Positions 7,815-16,549 are shown, counted from the first letter of the stretch. The stretch is DNA of 64,000 nt from Thalassomonas actiniarum (GCF_000948975.2 NZ_CP059735.1:5516603-5580602); one strand, 5' to 3'. Notes: generated from the letters alone by a model not told the origin. Numbers and translations are program-made.

Positions 7815-9701
7815 TCAGCTAGTGGCCTTAGCCTGCTTAATGTCCGGTATCGAGCCCGGTGTTAACTGCTGGCTTTCTTCTTGTGCCATCTCATCAGGAT
7901 AATCCTGCATCTTGTCCCACCAGTTTATTTTTAAATACCAGGAGGTCACGGCAATAGTTATCAGGGCATAACCGAAATATTGCCATTGCTGGATCACCAT
8001 AAATATTGGTGCTGCCGTCAGGGCCGAATGCCAAACAATGCCTATGATCACATTTGACATATCCCGCTTAAACTCCCGGTTCGGCTGTACTGCCGGATGG
8101 GTTTTGCGGATTTCATCCAGCACCGGCTGCCAGAAACCCCAGGGACGGGTTTTCAGGTAAAAACGTTTCAGCACTGCCATATCATCCGGTTTAGTAAGCA
8201 AGGTACCGGCTATGCTGCCCACCAGGCACATGGCAAACAAAATAGGGAAGCCGTATAAAGGCGACAGCGTGGTAAACATCATCAAAAATGCACCGACGAT
8301 ACCGGTTAACATACCGTAGAAATAACCGAAACCATTAAAGCGCCACCAGTACCATTTCAGCATATTTGCCGCGGTATAGCCGCCGTAAAGCGCCGACACT
8401 ATCCATAAAATAGCCTCGTTTAATGACGGTACAAATAAACCTATGCAGGTACCCGCCACTACAAAAACGATAGACACGATATAACTGAGGTAAACATAGG
8501 TTTTGTCCGCGGCATTGGGGTTAATGTATTTTTTGTAGATATCATTTACCACATAGGCCGGGGCGGCATTGGTGGTGGCGGCGAAGGTCGACATAAAGGT
8601 GGCCAGCAAGCCGGCGATCATTAATCCCAGCAAGCCGGAAGGCACATAGTTCATCAGGGCAAACGGCAGAATTTGTTCAAAGTCGACATCACTGCCCATG
8701 GCCCTGAGATCCCCCATAAAAAACACCAGGGCAAGTATGGCCAGGCCGGTGATCATCATATAGCGGGGAAATAACAGCACCAGGTTCACTATCCAGCTCA
8801 TTTTCGCTGCATCTGTGGGGCTTTTCGCCGACAGCACCCTTTGCATATCAAAGTTTGGCGCAGGCCCTGCCAGGCTTTGCAGGAAACCTTTAAACAGCAC
8901 CAGCATAAAAAACACCGAAAAAAGCGACCAGCCGTCTTCGATAATTTTATCATTGGCAGACGCCAGTATGCCGGACCAGTCGAGATCTAAGGTCCAGGAG
9001 AATAACATGCTGTCCCAGCCTTCGGGCGTCACCTTAGCCAACATTTCGGGAGAAACCTGCATCATGGCAATCACGCCTATGGCGATACTGGCCAGGGTCA
9101 TGATCACAAACTGCACCACTTCGGTAATGACAACACTGAACATGCCCCCCTTGACCACATAAAGCGTGGTAATAAAGGTAATGATCAGGCCATAGAAAAT
9201 TTCATTAGTATGGGGATCCGCCGATAATTGCCAGGGCAAAAAGGCCACCGCAAATTTACCGGCGCCGACAAAGCCATAAGCCAGGAATCCCAACACCCCC
9301 AACAGGGCAAAGACCACGACGATAATATGGCTGAGCCTGGCCCCCAGGTTTTCACCAAAGCGGAAGGTGATCCATTCTGCTCCCGTCATCACCCCGGAGC
9401 GGCGCAGCCAGATAGATAAAAACACCATCAGGAAAATCTGGTTAAAGGCTGGCCATAACCAGGGGATGAAAATACTTTTTAAACCGTAGATAAAGAGCAG
9501 GTATACCATCCACATGGTGCCGCTGATATCAAACATGCCTGAAGCATTCGATAATCCCAGGTAATACCAGGGGAGCTCATTGCCGCCGAGGAAGTAGCCT
9601 TTGATATTTTTAGACGCCCGGTTGGAAATCCAAAAACCTATGCCAAGAGAAACTAATATGTATAAGGCGATGATGCCTATATCTATGGGTGACAAATTCA
9701 T
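7815..9701 (-). CDS. Sodium:solute symporter (SSS family), sugar type
   Basis: A large inner-membrane transporter of the sodium:solute symporter family, with about 14 hydrophobic helices spread over 628 residues. The first helix begins PIDIGIIALYILVSLGIGFW, followed by the family GYFLGGNELPWYYLGLSNASGMFDISG region and FMSTFAATTNAAPAYVVNDIYKKY near the middle, the SSS signature. It is the first gene of the operon symporter, subunit 3, GMC, isomerase and presumably imports the sugar that the locus handles. The ATG at 9701 is preferred over an upstream GTG at 9710. LacI-type operators lie at 9815 and 9957. Confidence 0.9.
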   Translation of the reverse strand: MNLSPIDIGIIALYILVSLGIGFWISNRASKNIKGYFLGGNELPWYYLGLSNASGMFDISGTMWMVYLLFIYGLKSIFIPWLWPAFNQIFLMVFLSIWLRRSGVMTGAEWITFRFGENLGARLSHIIVVVFALLGVLGFLAYGFVGAGKFAVAFLPWQLSADPHTNEIFYGLIITFITTLYVVKGGMFSVVITEVVQFVIMTLASIAIGVIAMMQVSPEMLAKVTPEGWDSMLFSWTLDLDWSGILASANDKIIEDGWSLFSVFFMLVLFKGFLQSLAGPAPNFDMQRVLSAKSPTDAAKMSWIVNLVLLFPRYMMITGLAILALVFFMGDLRAMGSDVDFEQILPFALMNYVPSGLLGLMIAGLLATFMSTFAATTNAAPAYVVNDIYKKYINPNAADKTYVYLSYIVSIVFVVAGTCIGLFVPSLNEAILWIVSALYGGYTAANMLKWYWWRFNGFGYFYGMLTGIVGAFLMMFTTLSPLYGFPILFAMCLVGSIAGTLLTKPDDMAVLKRFYLKTRPWGFWQPVLDEIRKTHPAVQPNREFKRDMSNVIIGIVWHSALTAAPIFMVIQQWQYFGYALITIAVTSWYLKINWWDKMQDYPDEMAQEESQQLTPGSIPDIKQAKATS

Positions 9702-9814
9702 ATTTTTCACTTTTTATAATTGTTAACCGGGCTTTATGCTGCTGCAAAACTGCACCGGGCATATTTAACATACAATCACCTTAACCCGTTCAGGCACTGC
9801 AAACAAGCACTTTT

Positions 9815-9828
9815 TGTAACCGGTTACA
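9815..9828. promoter_or_regulatory. LacI-type operator, site 3 (perfect)
   Basis: TGTAACCGGTTACA, a perfect 14-bp palindrome, lies 114 bases before the symporter start and 180 bases before the LacI gene. It is the best copy of the motif in the window and probably controls the symporter operon. Confidence 0.88.
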
Positions 9829-9956
9829 ATTGTTGTTTTAGCTTTTGCCAAGTGATTGAACTTAAGAATAATTACCAAGGCTAAGTAAAATAAGCGGTCA
9901 AAATAGCGAAAAACAGCACTAAGTACTTGAAAGAATTCGCGCATCTATGGTACATC

Positions 9957-9970
9957 TGTAACCGGTAACC
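9957..9970. promoter_or_regulatory. LacI-type operator, site 4
   Basis: TGTAACCGGTAACC, 12 of 14 matches, lies 39 bases before the LacI-family gene, the position expected for autoregulation. With site 3 it spans the divergent promoter region. Confidence 0.7.
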
Positions 9971-10008
9971 CTTTATCTATCATCACCTAGCATAAGACCG
10001 GACTCCCC

Positions 10009-11001
10009 ATGTCAACAATAAGAGATGTTGCAAAAGAAGTAGGATGCTCTACTGCAACTGTTTCCAGGGCGCTTAGCAACCCTGAAAAAGTATCCAAAGC
10101 CAGCCTGAAACGCATTCATGCCGCGATAGAGAAATTACAATACCGGCCCAATATGCTGTCGCAGCAGTTTCGCAACAAGCAGGCCAATACCATAGTGATC
10201 CTGGTACCGGATATCGCTAACCTGTTTTTTTCCACCGTGATCAGCGGCATCGAAAATGTCGCCCAAAGCAAAGGGTTCAACGTATTACTGGGGGATACCC
10301 GGGATTCTTCCGAGCGGGAAAAAAGCTTCATTAACCTGGTAGAAACCAAACAGGCAGACGGTGTTATCCAGCTGCGGCCCTACAGCAAAAACAGCATGTT
10401 GCCGAAAAAATTTGTCACCGCGGTAAATGCCTGTGGTTGTGAAGACACCCCCTACCCGGCGGTGCGCATTGACAATGCCGATGCCGCCCGCCAGGTGACC
10501 GAGCACCTGATTTCCCTGGGACATAAAAAAATCGGCCTGATTTCCGGCCTGACCGACAACCCCCATACGATAGACAGGTTGAAAGGTTATAAACAGGCAC
10601 TGGCGCAGGCGGGGATCGAATTTGACCCAGCCTTAGTGGCGGAGGGGGATTTCACCTTATGGTCCGGGCTTAATGCCAGCGAGCATTTTATCCGTATGAC
10701 CGACAGGCCTACCGCCATTTTCAGCATGAATGACGAAATGGCGATAGGGGCGATGAAAGGCCTCAAAGCAAAGGGCTTGAAGATACCGGAAGATATTTCC
10801 ATTGCCGGTTTCGATGATCTGGAGTTTTCCAAATACAGTGATCCACCGCTGACCACGGTTGCCCAGCCCGCCGAGAAGCTCGGCGAAAAATCAGCGGAAT
10901 TGCTGTTCCAGCTGATCGATGGCGAAACCAGTTCGCAAAATGAATATGTGCTGCCGGTAGAATTTATCATACGCCAGAGCACGGCACCGCCACGCAGCTA
11001 A
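10009..11001 (+). CDS. LacI-family transcriptional regulator of the sugar locus
   Basis: A 330-residue LacI/GalR repressor. The helix-turn-helix is residues 3-24 (IRDVAKEVGCSTATVSRALSN reading), followed by the hinge helix near YRPNMLSQQFR and a periplasmic-binding-protein-like effector domain from residue 60, with IVILVPDIANLFFSTVISGIE-type opening, ISGLTDN and the FDDLEFSKYSDPPLTTV block typical of the family. It is divergent from the symporter operon. Palindromes of the form TGTAACCGGTTACA lie before it, before the symporter, before the phosphomannomutase and before the isomerase gene, so it is the likely local regulator. The effector cannot be read from sequence. Confidence 0.93.
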   Translation: MSTIRDVAKEVGCSTATVSRALSNPEKVSKASLKRIHAAIEKLQYRPNMLSQQFRNKQANTIVILVPDIANLFFSTVISGIENVAQSKGFNVLLGDTRDSSEREKSFINLVETKQADGVIQLRPYSKNSMLPKKFVTAVNACGCEDTPYPAVRIDNADAARQVTEHLISLGHKKIGLISGLTDNPHTIDRLKGYKQALAQAGIEFDPALVAEGDFTLWSGLNASEHFIRMTDRPTAIFSMNDEMAIGAMKGLKAKGLKIPEDISIAGFDDLEFSKYSDPPLTTVAQPAEKLGEKSAELLFQLIDGETSSQNEYVLPVEFIIRQSTAPPRS

Positions 11002-11013
11002 CTTTCGGCAATA

Positions 11014-11051
11014 AGGCATAGGCAGGTAGTATCCGCTACCAGCCTATGCCT
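11014..11051 (+). terminator. Terminator-like hairpin after lacI-type gene
   Basis: AGGCATAGGC-AGGTAG and GCTACC-AGCCTATGCCT make a long, nearly perfect stem just past the stop codon. The T-run is weak (GAGATATTCTT), so it may act as a processing or pausing hairpin rather than a strong terminator. Confidence 0.6.
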
Positions 11052-11174
11052 GAGATATTCTTCCCGCTCACATAGATTTTCCCGCTCGCATATTCCCCCT
11101 ACCCCCATAGCTGAAAGCAATAACTCAACCAGACACAAGTACACTTTTTATTTCACAAGTATTGCAAACAAAAA

Positions 11175-11188
11175 TGTAACGGGTTACA
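11175..11188. promoter_or_regulatory. LacI-type operator, site 5
   Basis: TGTAACGGGTTACA, 13 of 14 matches to the palindrome, lies 61 bases before the AGE-family isomerase gene. It places the isomerase and probably pgi under the local LacI regulator. Confidence 0.78.
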
Positions 11189-11248
11189 TTTGTTTTATCT
11201 TATCCATTTACACATTGCGGCGCTCATCCCGCCGGGATTAAAAACCCT

Positions 11249-12403
11249 ATGACAATATCAAACAGATTAGTCGACGCCAGTAAAAAACTTGAACTGTGGA
11301 TGCAGCAACAGGCACTGCCTTTATGGTCTACCCGGGGCATTAACCCGAATAACGGCTCGGTATTCGAGCGCTTATTAGCCGATGGCCAACCCGACTTAAG
11401 TGCCAATAACAGAACCCGGGTGCAGGCCAGGCAAATCTATGTGTTTTCGGTTGCCGCCCAGCAGGGCTGGTTAGAGCAGGGGTTACCCGTTATAGCCGAT
11501 ATCGTGAACTACCTGGATAACAGCGCCCGGCTGGAGCAACATCAGGCGGGTTACGCCCATTTATTATCCAATAAAGGCAAGATACTCGATGATAAACTCG
11601 ATGCCTATGATTTTGCCTTTTTTATTCTTGCCTGCGCCTATCGCTACCAGGCCTTCGGCGATCTACATGCCCTGCACCAGCTTAACCAGTTGTTAGCCTT
11701 GGTGGATGTGGAGTTTAAAAAAGATCCCGGCGGCTGGATGGAAGGCAATTATGCCAGCGACAAGCGTCGGCAGAATCCCCACATGCACCTGTTTGAAGCC
11801 TTTATCGCCTGTTATAAAGCCACTGGAGAAGGCAAATGGCTGGCCCGCGCCGGGGAAATATTCACCCTGTTTGAAACGGTATTTTACGATGGTAAAAACC
11901 AGGTGATTTTAGAATACTTCCACCATAACTGGCAGCCCTTTAGCCAGGCGCAAGGCCAGGTAGTAGAGCCGGGGCATATGTTTGAATGGATCTGGCTATT
12001 ACGTGAATATCATGCCCTGACCGGTACCCCGGTAAGCCAGTACTGCGATGCCCTGTATCAAAAAGCCCTCAGCTTTGGCAGGGAGCCGGACTCGGGTTTG
12101 ATATTCGATGAAATAGGCCAGCACGGGGAAACACTGAGTGCGACCAAACGCTGCTGGCCGGTCACGGAATGTATCAAGGCCAGCCTGGCGCAGGCCAAAG
12201 CCGGTGATAAACAGGCTGAAATCCTGGCGGCAGAAGCAATAGAACTGCTATTTGAATTTTACTTGTCAAAAAATGTAACCGGTTCCTATATTGATCAACT
12301 GGACGCAAACAACCGTCCCATGGCAGAGCACGCCCCCGCCAGCACCTTGTACCATATTATGTGCGCTACGGTAGAGGCCGTGAACTATTGTCGGCAGCAT
12401 TAA
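11249..12403 (+). CDS. AGE-family epimerase/isomerase, probable mannose isomerase
   Basis: A 384-residue (alpha/alpha)6-barrel enzyme of the N-acylglucosamine 2-epimerase family. The family blocks are visible: RVQARQIYVFSVA near residue 60, DAYDFAFFILA near 125, the catalytic-histidine blocks NPHMHLFEA near 175 and EPGHMFEWIWLL near 245, and a later RCWPVTECIKA. Members of this length next to phosphomannomutase and glucose-6-phosphate isomerase genes usually isomerise D-mannose to D-fructose; an epimerase function cannot be excluded. A LacI-type operator precedes it, and another lies inside its own 3' part at 12274. No strong ribosome site is seen before the ATG. Confidence 0.85.
   Translation: MTISNRLVDASKKLELWMQQQALPLWSTRGINPNNGSVFERLLADGQPDLSANNRTRVQARQIYVFSVAAQQGWLEQGLPVIADIVNYLDNSARLEQHQAGYAHLLSNKGKILDDKLDAYDFAFFILACAYRYQAFGDLHALHQLNQLLALVDVEFKKDPGGWMEGNYASDKRRQNPHMHLFEAFIACYKATGEGKWLARAGEIFTLFETVFYDGKNQVILEYFHHNWQPFSQAQGQVVEPGHMFEWIWLLREYHALTGTPVSQYCDALYQKALSFGREPDSGLIFDEIGQHGETLSATKRCWPVTECIKASLAQAKAGDKQAEILAAEAIELLFEFYLSKNVTGSYIDQLDANNRPMAEHAPASTLYHIMCATVEAVNYCRQH
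12274..12287. promoter_or_regulatory. Intragenic LacI-type operator, site 6
   Basis: TGTAACCGGTTCCT, with 12 of 14 matches, lies inside the isomerase gene, 211 bases before the pgi start. It could influence a promoter for pgi or simply reflect codons for N-V-T-G-S; the repressor may also use it as a roadblock. Confidence 0.45.
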
Positions 12404-12425
12404 CCTTCACACCAATAAAAGTACA

Positions 12426-12441
12426 GGCACCCGGCGGTGCC
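12426..12441 (+). other. Intergenic hairpin between isomerase gene and pgi
   Basis: GGCACC-CGGC-GGTGCC is a perfect 6-bp stem in the 94-base gap. There is no T-run, so it is more likely a processing or stability element than a terminator. Confidence 0.4.
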
Positions 12442-12497
12442 GGGAGTCGGTAAATCCTATTTACCCAGAACAACTTTATATCTAACCGGGGATCTCC

Positions 12498-14150
12498 ATG
12501 ACAGCCAGAACCTCGCTTGCCAGCTGGCAGGCCTTATCCGACCATGCAGGGCAAATGAAACAAGCCCATATGAATGATTTGTTTAACCAGGACAAGCAAC
12601 GCTTTAACAAGTTCTCACTCCAGCTGCCAGCCCTGCTGCTGGATTATTCGAAAAACCTGGTCACTGAGCATACCATGGAAAAACTGTTCGCCCTGGCAAG
12701 AGATTGTGATGTCAGTGGCTGGCGGGAAAAGATGTTCACCGGTGAAGCCATTAACCGCACCGAAAACAGGGCGGTTTTACACACGGCACTACGCAATCGC
12801 AACTTGGATCCGCTTTATGTTGACGGTGAAAACATCAGCGCACAGGTGGAGCAAACCCTGGGCAAAATAAAAACCTTCACCGAAAAAGTCCGCCAGGGGC
12901 ACTGGCTGGGATACTCGGGAAAGCGCATCACAGATGTGGTCAATATCGGTGTCGGTGGCTCCAACCTGGGACCGCAAACCGTCACCGAGGCACTAAAACA
13001 ATACAGTGATAACAGCATCAAGGTGCATTATGTTTCCAACGTTGACGGCGCACAAATCGCCGAGGTATTAAGGCCGTTAAACCCGGAAAAGGTCTTGTTT
13101 ATTGTTTCCAGCAAAACCTTTACCACCACAGAAACCATGACCAATGCCACCACCGCGGTGAAATGGCTGGTGTCTTCTTCCTTTGATGAACGGGCCATCG
13201 CAAAACATTTTGTCGCGGTAACCGCGAATAAAAGCAATGCCAGGGAGTTTGGCATAGCCCAAGAAAATATTTTTGATATCTGGGACTGGGTCGGCGGCCG
13301 GTTTTCCCTGTGGTCTGCCATAGGCTTGCCTGTTGCCCTGGATCTGGGTTTTGATAAGTTTCTTGAACTGCTTGAAGGGGCTTATGATATGGACAATCAT
13401 TTCAGGCAAGCGCCGTTGGCGGAAAATGCCCCGGTGATCCTGGCGCTGCTCAGTGTCTGGAACTGTACTTTTTTGGGAGCACAATCACAGGCGATCTTAC
13501 CCTATGATCAATCATTACATATGCTCAGCGCCTACTTGCAACAGGCGGAAATGGAAAGTAACGGCAAATCGGTGACCTGGAACGGGGAGCCGGTAGATTA
13601 TGCCACGGTACCGTCAATATGGGGCGAGCTGGGCATTAACGGTCAACACGCCTTTTACCAATACCTGCACCAAAGCAATAACGTGGTACCGGCAGATTTT
13701 ATCGGCTCAGTAGAAAGCGTAACCCCGGTAAAAGGACACCATGAAACCCTGATGGCCAACTTCTTTGCCCAAACCCAGGCATTAATGTGCGGCGTAGACG
13801 AAGCCCAGGTACGGGCAGACTTAAAAGCCAGTGGCCGCCAATCCGATTATATCGACAAGGTTGCCCCCCATAAGGTGCATAAAGGCAACCGCCCCACCAA
13901 TACCATTTTGATGAAACGTATTACCCCAAAAACGCTGGGTTCATTGATCGCCCTTTATGAGCATAAGATTTTTGTCCAGGGGATCATTTTGCAAATCTGC
14001 TCTTTTGACCAATGGGGAGTTGAGCTGGGCAAGGGCCTGGCCAATAAGATACAACAGGAGCTGACCGAGGATGGCTTAAAGGGTGATCATGACAGCTCTA
14101 CCGCAGAGCTGATCAGCTTTTATAAAAACATAAAAGCCGCTTCGAGTTAA
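12498..14150 (+). CDS. pgi: Glucose-6-phosphate isomerase
   Basis: Cytoplasmic enzyme converting glucose 6-phosphate and fructose 6-phosphate. It is 550 residues, the normal length. Both family signatures are present: the phosphosugar-binding VNIGVGGSNLGPQ and SSKTFTTTETMTN, the GGRFSLWSAIGLP block (PGI signature), the catalytic Glu/His segment with GELGINGQHAFYQYLHQ, and the C-terminal FDQWGVELGKGLA signature with its catalytic lysine. It lies 94 bases after the AGE-family gene and likely shares its sugar-responsive control, which is unusual for a housekeeping gene. GGGGATCTCC precedes the ATG. Confidence 0.98.
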   Translation: MTARTSLASWQALSDHAGQMKQAHMNDLFNQDKQRFNKFSLQLPALLLDYSKNLVTEHTMEKLFALARDCDVSGWREKMFTGEAINRTENRAVLHTALRNRNLDPLYVDGENISAQVEQTLGKIKTFTEKVRQGHWLGYSGKRITDVVNIGVGGSNLGPQTVTEALKQYSDNSIKVHYVSNVDGAQIAEVLRPLNPEKVLFIVSSKTFTTTETMTNATTAVKWLVSSSFDERAIAKHFVAVTANKSNAREFGIAQENIFDIWDWVGGRFSLWSAIGLPVALDLGFDKFLELLEGAYDMDNHFRQAPLAENAPVILALLSVWNCTFLGAQSQAILPYDQSLHMLSAYLQQAEMESNGKSVTWNGEPVDYATVPSIWGELGINGQHAFYQYLHQSNNVVPADFIGSVESVTPVKGHHETLMANFFAQTQALMCGVDEAQVRADLKASGRQSDYIDKVAPHKVHKGNRPTNTILMKRITPKTLGSLIALYEHKIFVQGIILQICSFDQWGVELGKGLANKIQQELTEDGLKGDHDSSTAELISFYKNIKAASS

Positions 14151-14165
14151 TATCCGGTAAAATCT

Positions 14166-14190
14166 GAAAGGCCGGTTTTCGGCCTTTCTA
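14166..14190. terminator. Convergent hairpin between pgi and VOC gene
   Basis: GAAAGGCCG-GTTTT-CGGCCTTTC, a perfect 9-bp stem 16 bases after the pgi stop, with short T-rich tails on both strands. It likely ends both convergent genes. Confidence 0.75.
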
Positions 14191-14224
14191 TGATTTTCAT
14201 TTAGGTAAACCAGGAAACCAGTGA

Positions 14225-14620
14225 TCAAGCTTTACGCTGGATCAGATCCCATAAGTTCCCGTAAAGATCGGCAAATACCGCCACAGTGCCGTACTCCTGC
14301 TCCACCGGCTCGCGAACAAATTCAATACCCCGCTCTGTCATCTGATTATAATCACGCCAGAAATCATCGGTATTAAGAAACAAGAATACCCGGCCCCCTG
14401 TCTGGTTACCGACACTGGCCTGCTGCTTCGGATTGGAAGCCTTGGCCAATAATAAAGATACGCCATTTGAACCCGGCGGTGCGATCAGCACCCAACGCTT
14501 GTCCTGCTCCGGCTGGTAGCTATCTTCAAGCAGTTCAAAATTAAGTTTTTTGGTATAGAAGGTTATCGCTTCATCATAATCATGAACGACCAGGGTTATA
14601 TGGCCAATGGATTGTTTCAC
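14225..14620 (-). CDS. VOC-family (glyoxalase/bleomycin-resistance fold) protein
   Basis: A 131-residue single-domain protein of the vicinal oxygen chelate fold. Both beta-alpha-beta-beta-beta modules are seen: IGHITLVVHDYDEAITFYTKKL at the start and GRVFLFLNTDDFWRDYNQMTERGIEFV later, ending with YGTVAVFADLYGNLWDLIQ, the typical closing block with a metal-ligand glutamate replaced by aspartate-containing text. The metal pattern H(5)...E is incomplete to my reading, so no reaction is assigned. GTG start with AAGGAG seven bases upstream. It stands alone, convergent with pgi. Confidence 0.85.
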   Translation of the reverse strand: MKQSIGHITLVVHDYDEAITFYTKKLNFELLEDSYQPEQDKRWVLIAPPGSNGVSLLLAKASNPKQQASVGNQTGGRVFLFLNTDDFWRDYNQMTERGIEFVREPVEQEYGTVAVFADLYGNLWDLIQRKA

Positions 14621-14993
14621 GCTTTTTCTCCTTAATTGCAGCCGCAGATGGATAACTCATACAAGATTTACCAACATTAAAGCCGGTAAATGGCTAATTT
14701 TATCCGAAGATCTTAGCCCGATACAGAATTAACACCGGTATTTTCCAAAAATGAAAAAATAAATAAAAAAAATCTGTAACATTAATTGATGGCAACAACT
14801 TGTATATACAAAGGTTTTTATTTGTTCAAAAAACAAACAGAAAAAACTTTGATTTCGATCTATTGCTTCTTGGAAAAAATACTATATCATGCGCCGCAAC
14901 TAAAGCGTAAAACACCTGTTTGACTGCCCTGCAGCCCAGCATTTATACGCTTTTAAAAATATTTTTATTCATGCTAATGATGTAGGTAAGCTA
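14621..14993. other. AT-rich intergenic region, divergent promoters
   Basis: A 373-base AT-rich stretch between the divergent VOC and DUF3718 genes. It contains the palindrome TGTATATACA at 14801-14810 and A-tracts. I see no coding sequence, tRNA or clear operator. Confidence 0.5.
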
Positions 14994-15491
14994 ATGAAAA
15001 ATGTTATTATTGTTGCACTATCTTTTCTTTTCTTTGCACACAACGCTGCTGCAAAACAACTTCAATTTGTGACGAAAAACGCCAGCAATGAATCTCAATT
15101 ATGCATGGAAGCAGCTACCGGGGTATTAAGCTTAAAAGAAATCGCCGAAATGTCAGGTATCAGCCAAAAGACGTTGGATAAGCAAATCAAATGTAACGGC
15201 CAGGATATCTCTAAGTTTGCAAATAAATTCACCAACAAAACAGTAAAAGAAAACGCGGTTGTTACCGAAAACAACTTTGCTTTAACTGCCGGCCATGCCA
15301 ACAAAGACGCGCAATTATGTGTTATTGCCGCTTCCGGTGACCTGGCTAAATTAAAGCGTGCGGTACGTGCACAAGGTATGAGCGTTAAGCGTTTTGCCCA
15401 GTTCAGCAGCTGTAACCAGCAATCGGTTAATGACTTTGTTCGCCAATACGGCAGCGAGCAAGCCGCCAGTCAGCTACAAAAATATATCTAA
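14994..15491 (+). CDS. Secreted two-repeat DUF3718-like protein
   Basis: A 165-residue protein with a signal peptide (residues 1-20, ending HNAAA). The mature part is two related modules: residues about 26-78 with SQLCMEAATG...IKCNGQDISKFANKF, and about 92-150 with AQLCVIAASG...SSCNQQSVNDFVRQYG. Each has the paired cysteines and C-N-x-x-x-x-x-F pattern of DUF3718, a periplasmic protein family of unknown function common in Shewanella and Colwellia relatives. Internal duplication suggests two disulfide-bonded or metal-binding units. It is monocistronic, ended by a strong terminator. No function can be assigned. Confidence 0.8.
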   Translation: MKNVIIVALSFLFFAHNAAAKQLQFVTKNASNESQLCMEAATGVLSLKEIAEMSGISQKTLDKQIKCNGQDISKFANKFTNKTVKENAVVTENNFALTAGHANKDAQLCVIAASGDLAKLKRAVRAQGMSVKRFAQFSSCNQQSVNDFVRQYGSEQAASQLQKYI

Positions 15492-15550
15492 TTACTGTTA
15501 GTTAAGCTTTCAAATAAAACAATAATAACAGCTACAGTACCTTAAATAGA

Positions 15551-15585
15551 AAACCGCCAGAATAGCAATATTCTGGCGGTTTTTT
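15551..15585 (+). terminator. Strong terminator after DUF3718 gene
   Basis: AACCGCCAGAATA-GCAA-TATTCTGGCGGTT with a perfect stem of at least 13 bp, then TTTTTTG. Also usable from the minus strand because of the preceding A-run. Confidence 0.92.
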
Positions 15586-15650
15586 GTTGGTAAGCACTTT
15601 AAAAGATTCCCTGGAGCAGGCAAACACCTTCATGTAAAAAGCACATAGCC

Positions 15651-16328
15651 TTATAAGCCCAGTTCGGCGAGGAAATCATCATCCGCTTCATCTGAATCAC
15701 CTCCGCCGGTATCTTCCTGTGCTTCTGCCAGTGACTCTTCCATGACTTTATCCGGGTCTATGCTGTCGGCACTTTCAAATTCATGCAGTTGAATGAATTC
15801 GGTTCTGTCCATGGCAAATTCAAGATAAAAAATATTGTGATTTTTTGTAGTAAAAGTCACCCGGCGCATTTGCGGCCTGTCCATCGCGGTATCGACGGAT
15901 ATCTGCACCAGTTTGCTGATTGCCATCATTTTCGGCTGACTTTGCGTGATAGAAGTTTGTAAACGCTCCCTTACCTTAAAGGTGAAGTCACCCACTATCT
16001 GGTTCATCAGCTCCCCCATGACATTGGCGACATCATCCGCCAAATGCGACTGGGAGATTTCTTCCTCCGGCATACCCATATTACGCATATAATCCTGGTA
16101 TATTTCCAGCGCCGCAATAGAGGTTAAGTTAATAACCACAATGCCGTTGAAACCACCGTCAAATAACACAAAACTGCCGATATCGGGACGTAAACAAGTA
16201 CAAGTTATTTTTTGCACCATAGCGGAATAGGTAATTTTATTGCCGCTGGCCTTGGATAAGACTTCGGTAACCGACTGACATAAATTAATAAGAACATCAT
16301 CGGTGGTGATCGATTTATTTTTTTTCAC
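15651..16328 (-). CDS. DUF3334-family protein, CheX/CheC-like
   Basis: A 225-residue cytoplasmic protein of the DUF3334 family of marine gammaproteobacteria. The core (residues about 15-175) resembles the CheC/CheX phosphatase fold: VLSKASGNKITYS, GSFVLFDGGFNGIVVINL and the helix DVANVMGELMNQIVGDF, comparable to the E-x-x-N motif of CheX-type proteins. The last 40 residues are acidic and low-complexity (DTGGGDSDEADDDFLAELGL). A role in chemotaxis or surface signalling is plausible from fold only. It stands alone. Confidence 0.75.
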   Translation of the reverse strand: MKKNKSITTDDVLINLCQSVTEVLSKASGNKITYSAMVQKITCTCLRPDIGSFVLFDGGFNGIVVINLTSIAALEIYQDYMRNMGMPEEEISQSHLADDVANVMGELMNQIVGDFTFKVRERLQTSITQSQPKMMAISKLVQISVDTAMDRPQMRRVTFTTKNHNIFYLEFAMDRTEFIQLHEFESADSIDPDKVMEESLAEAQEDTGGGDSDEADDDFLAELGL

Positions 16329-16549
16329 TCCGTTGATTTCCTGCGTTTATCTAACCTGATGTAACTATAGCAGAACGGGAGCAACTCAAGGTTTAATCAA
16401 GCAATATTTCCTGTTCCCCGAAGCGAAAGCCTTGTATGGAAATCAGATCTTTCAGAAGAGGGTAAGAGTCTGTGGTTATGACCTGCAGCACTCCTTCGCC
16501 AAAGAAAACAAAAAACAAACAGAAAACAAACATAAATTCAACAAAATCA

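Noticed and set aside
13077-13484. A 135-codon minus-strand frame opposite pgi
   Set aside because: Antisense shadow of a conserved gene; composition mirrors codon bias of pgi.
14801-14810. TGTATATACA palindrome as an operator
   Set aside because: A 10-bp A/T-rich palindrome occurs often by chance and no second copy supports it.
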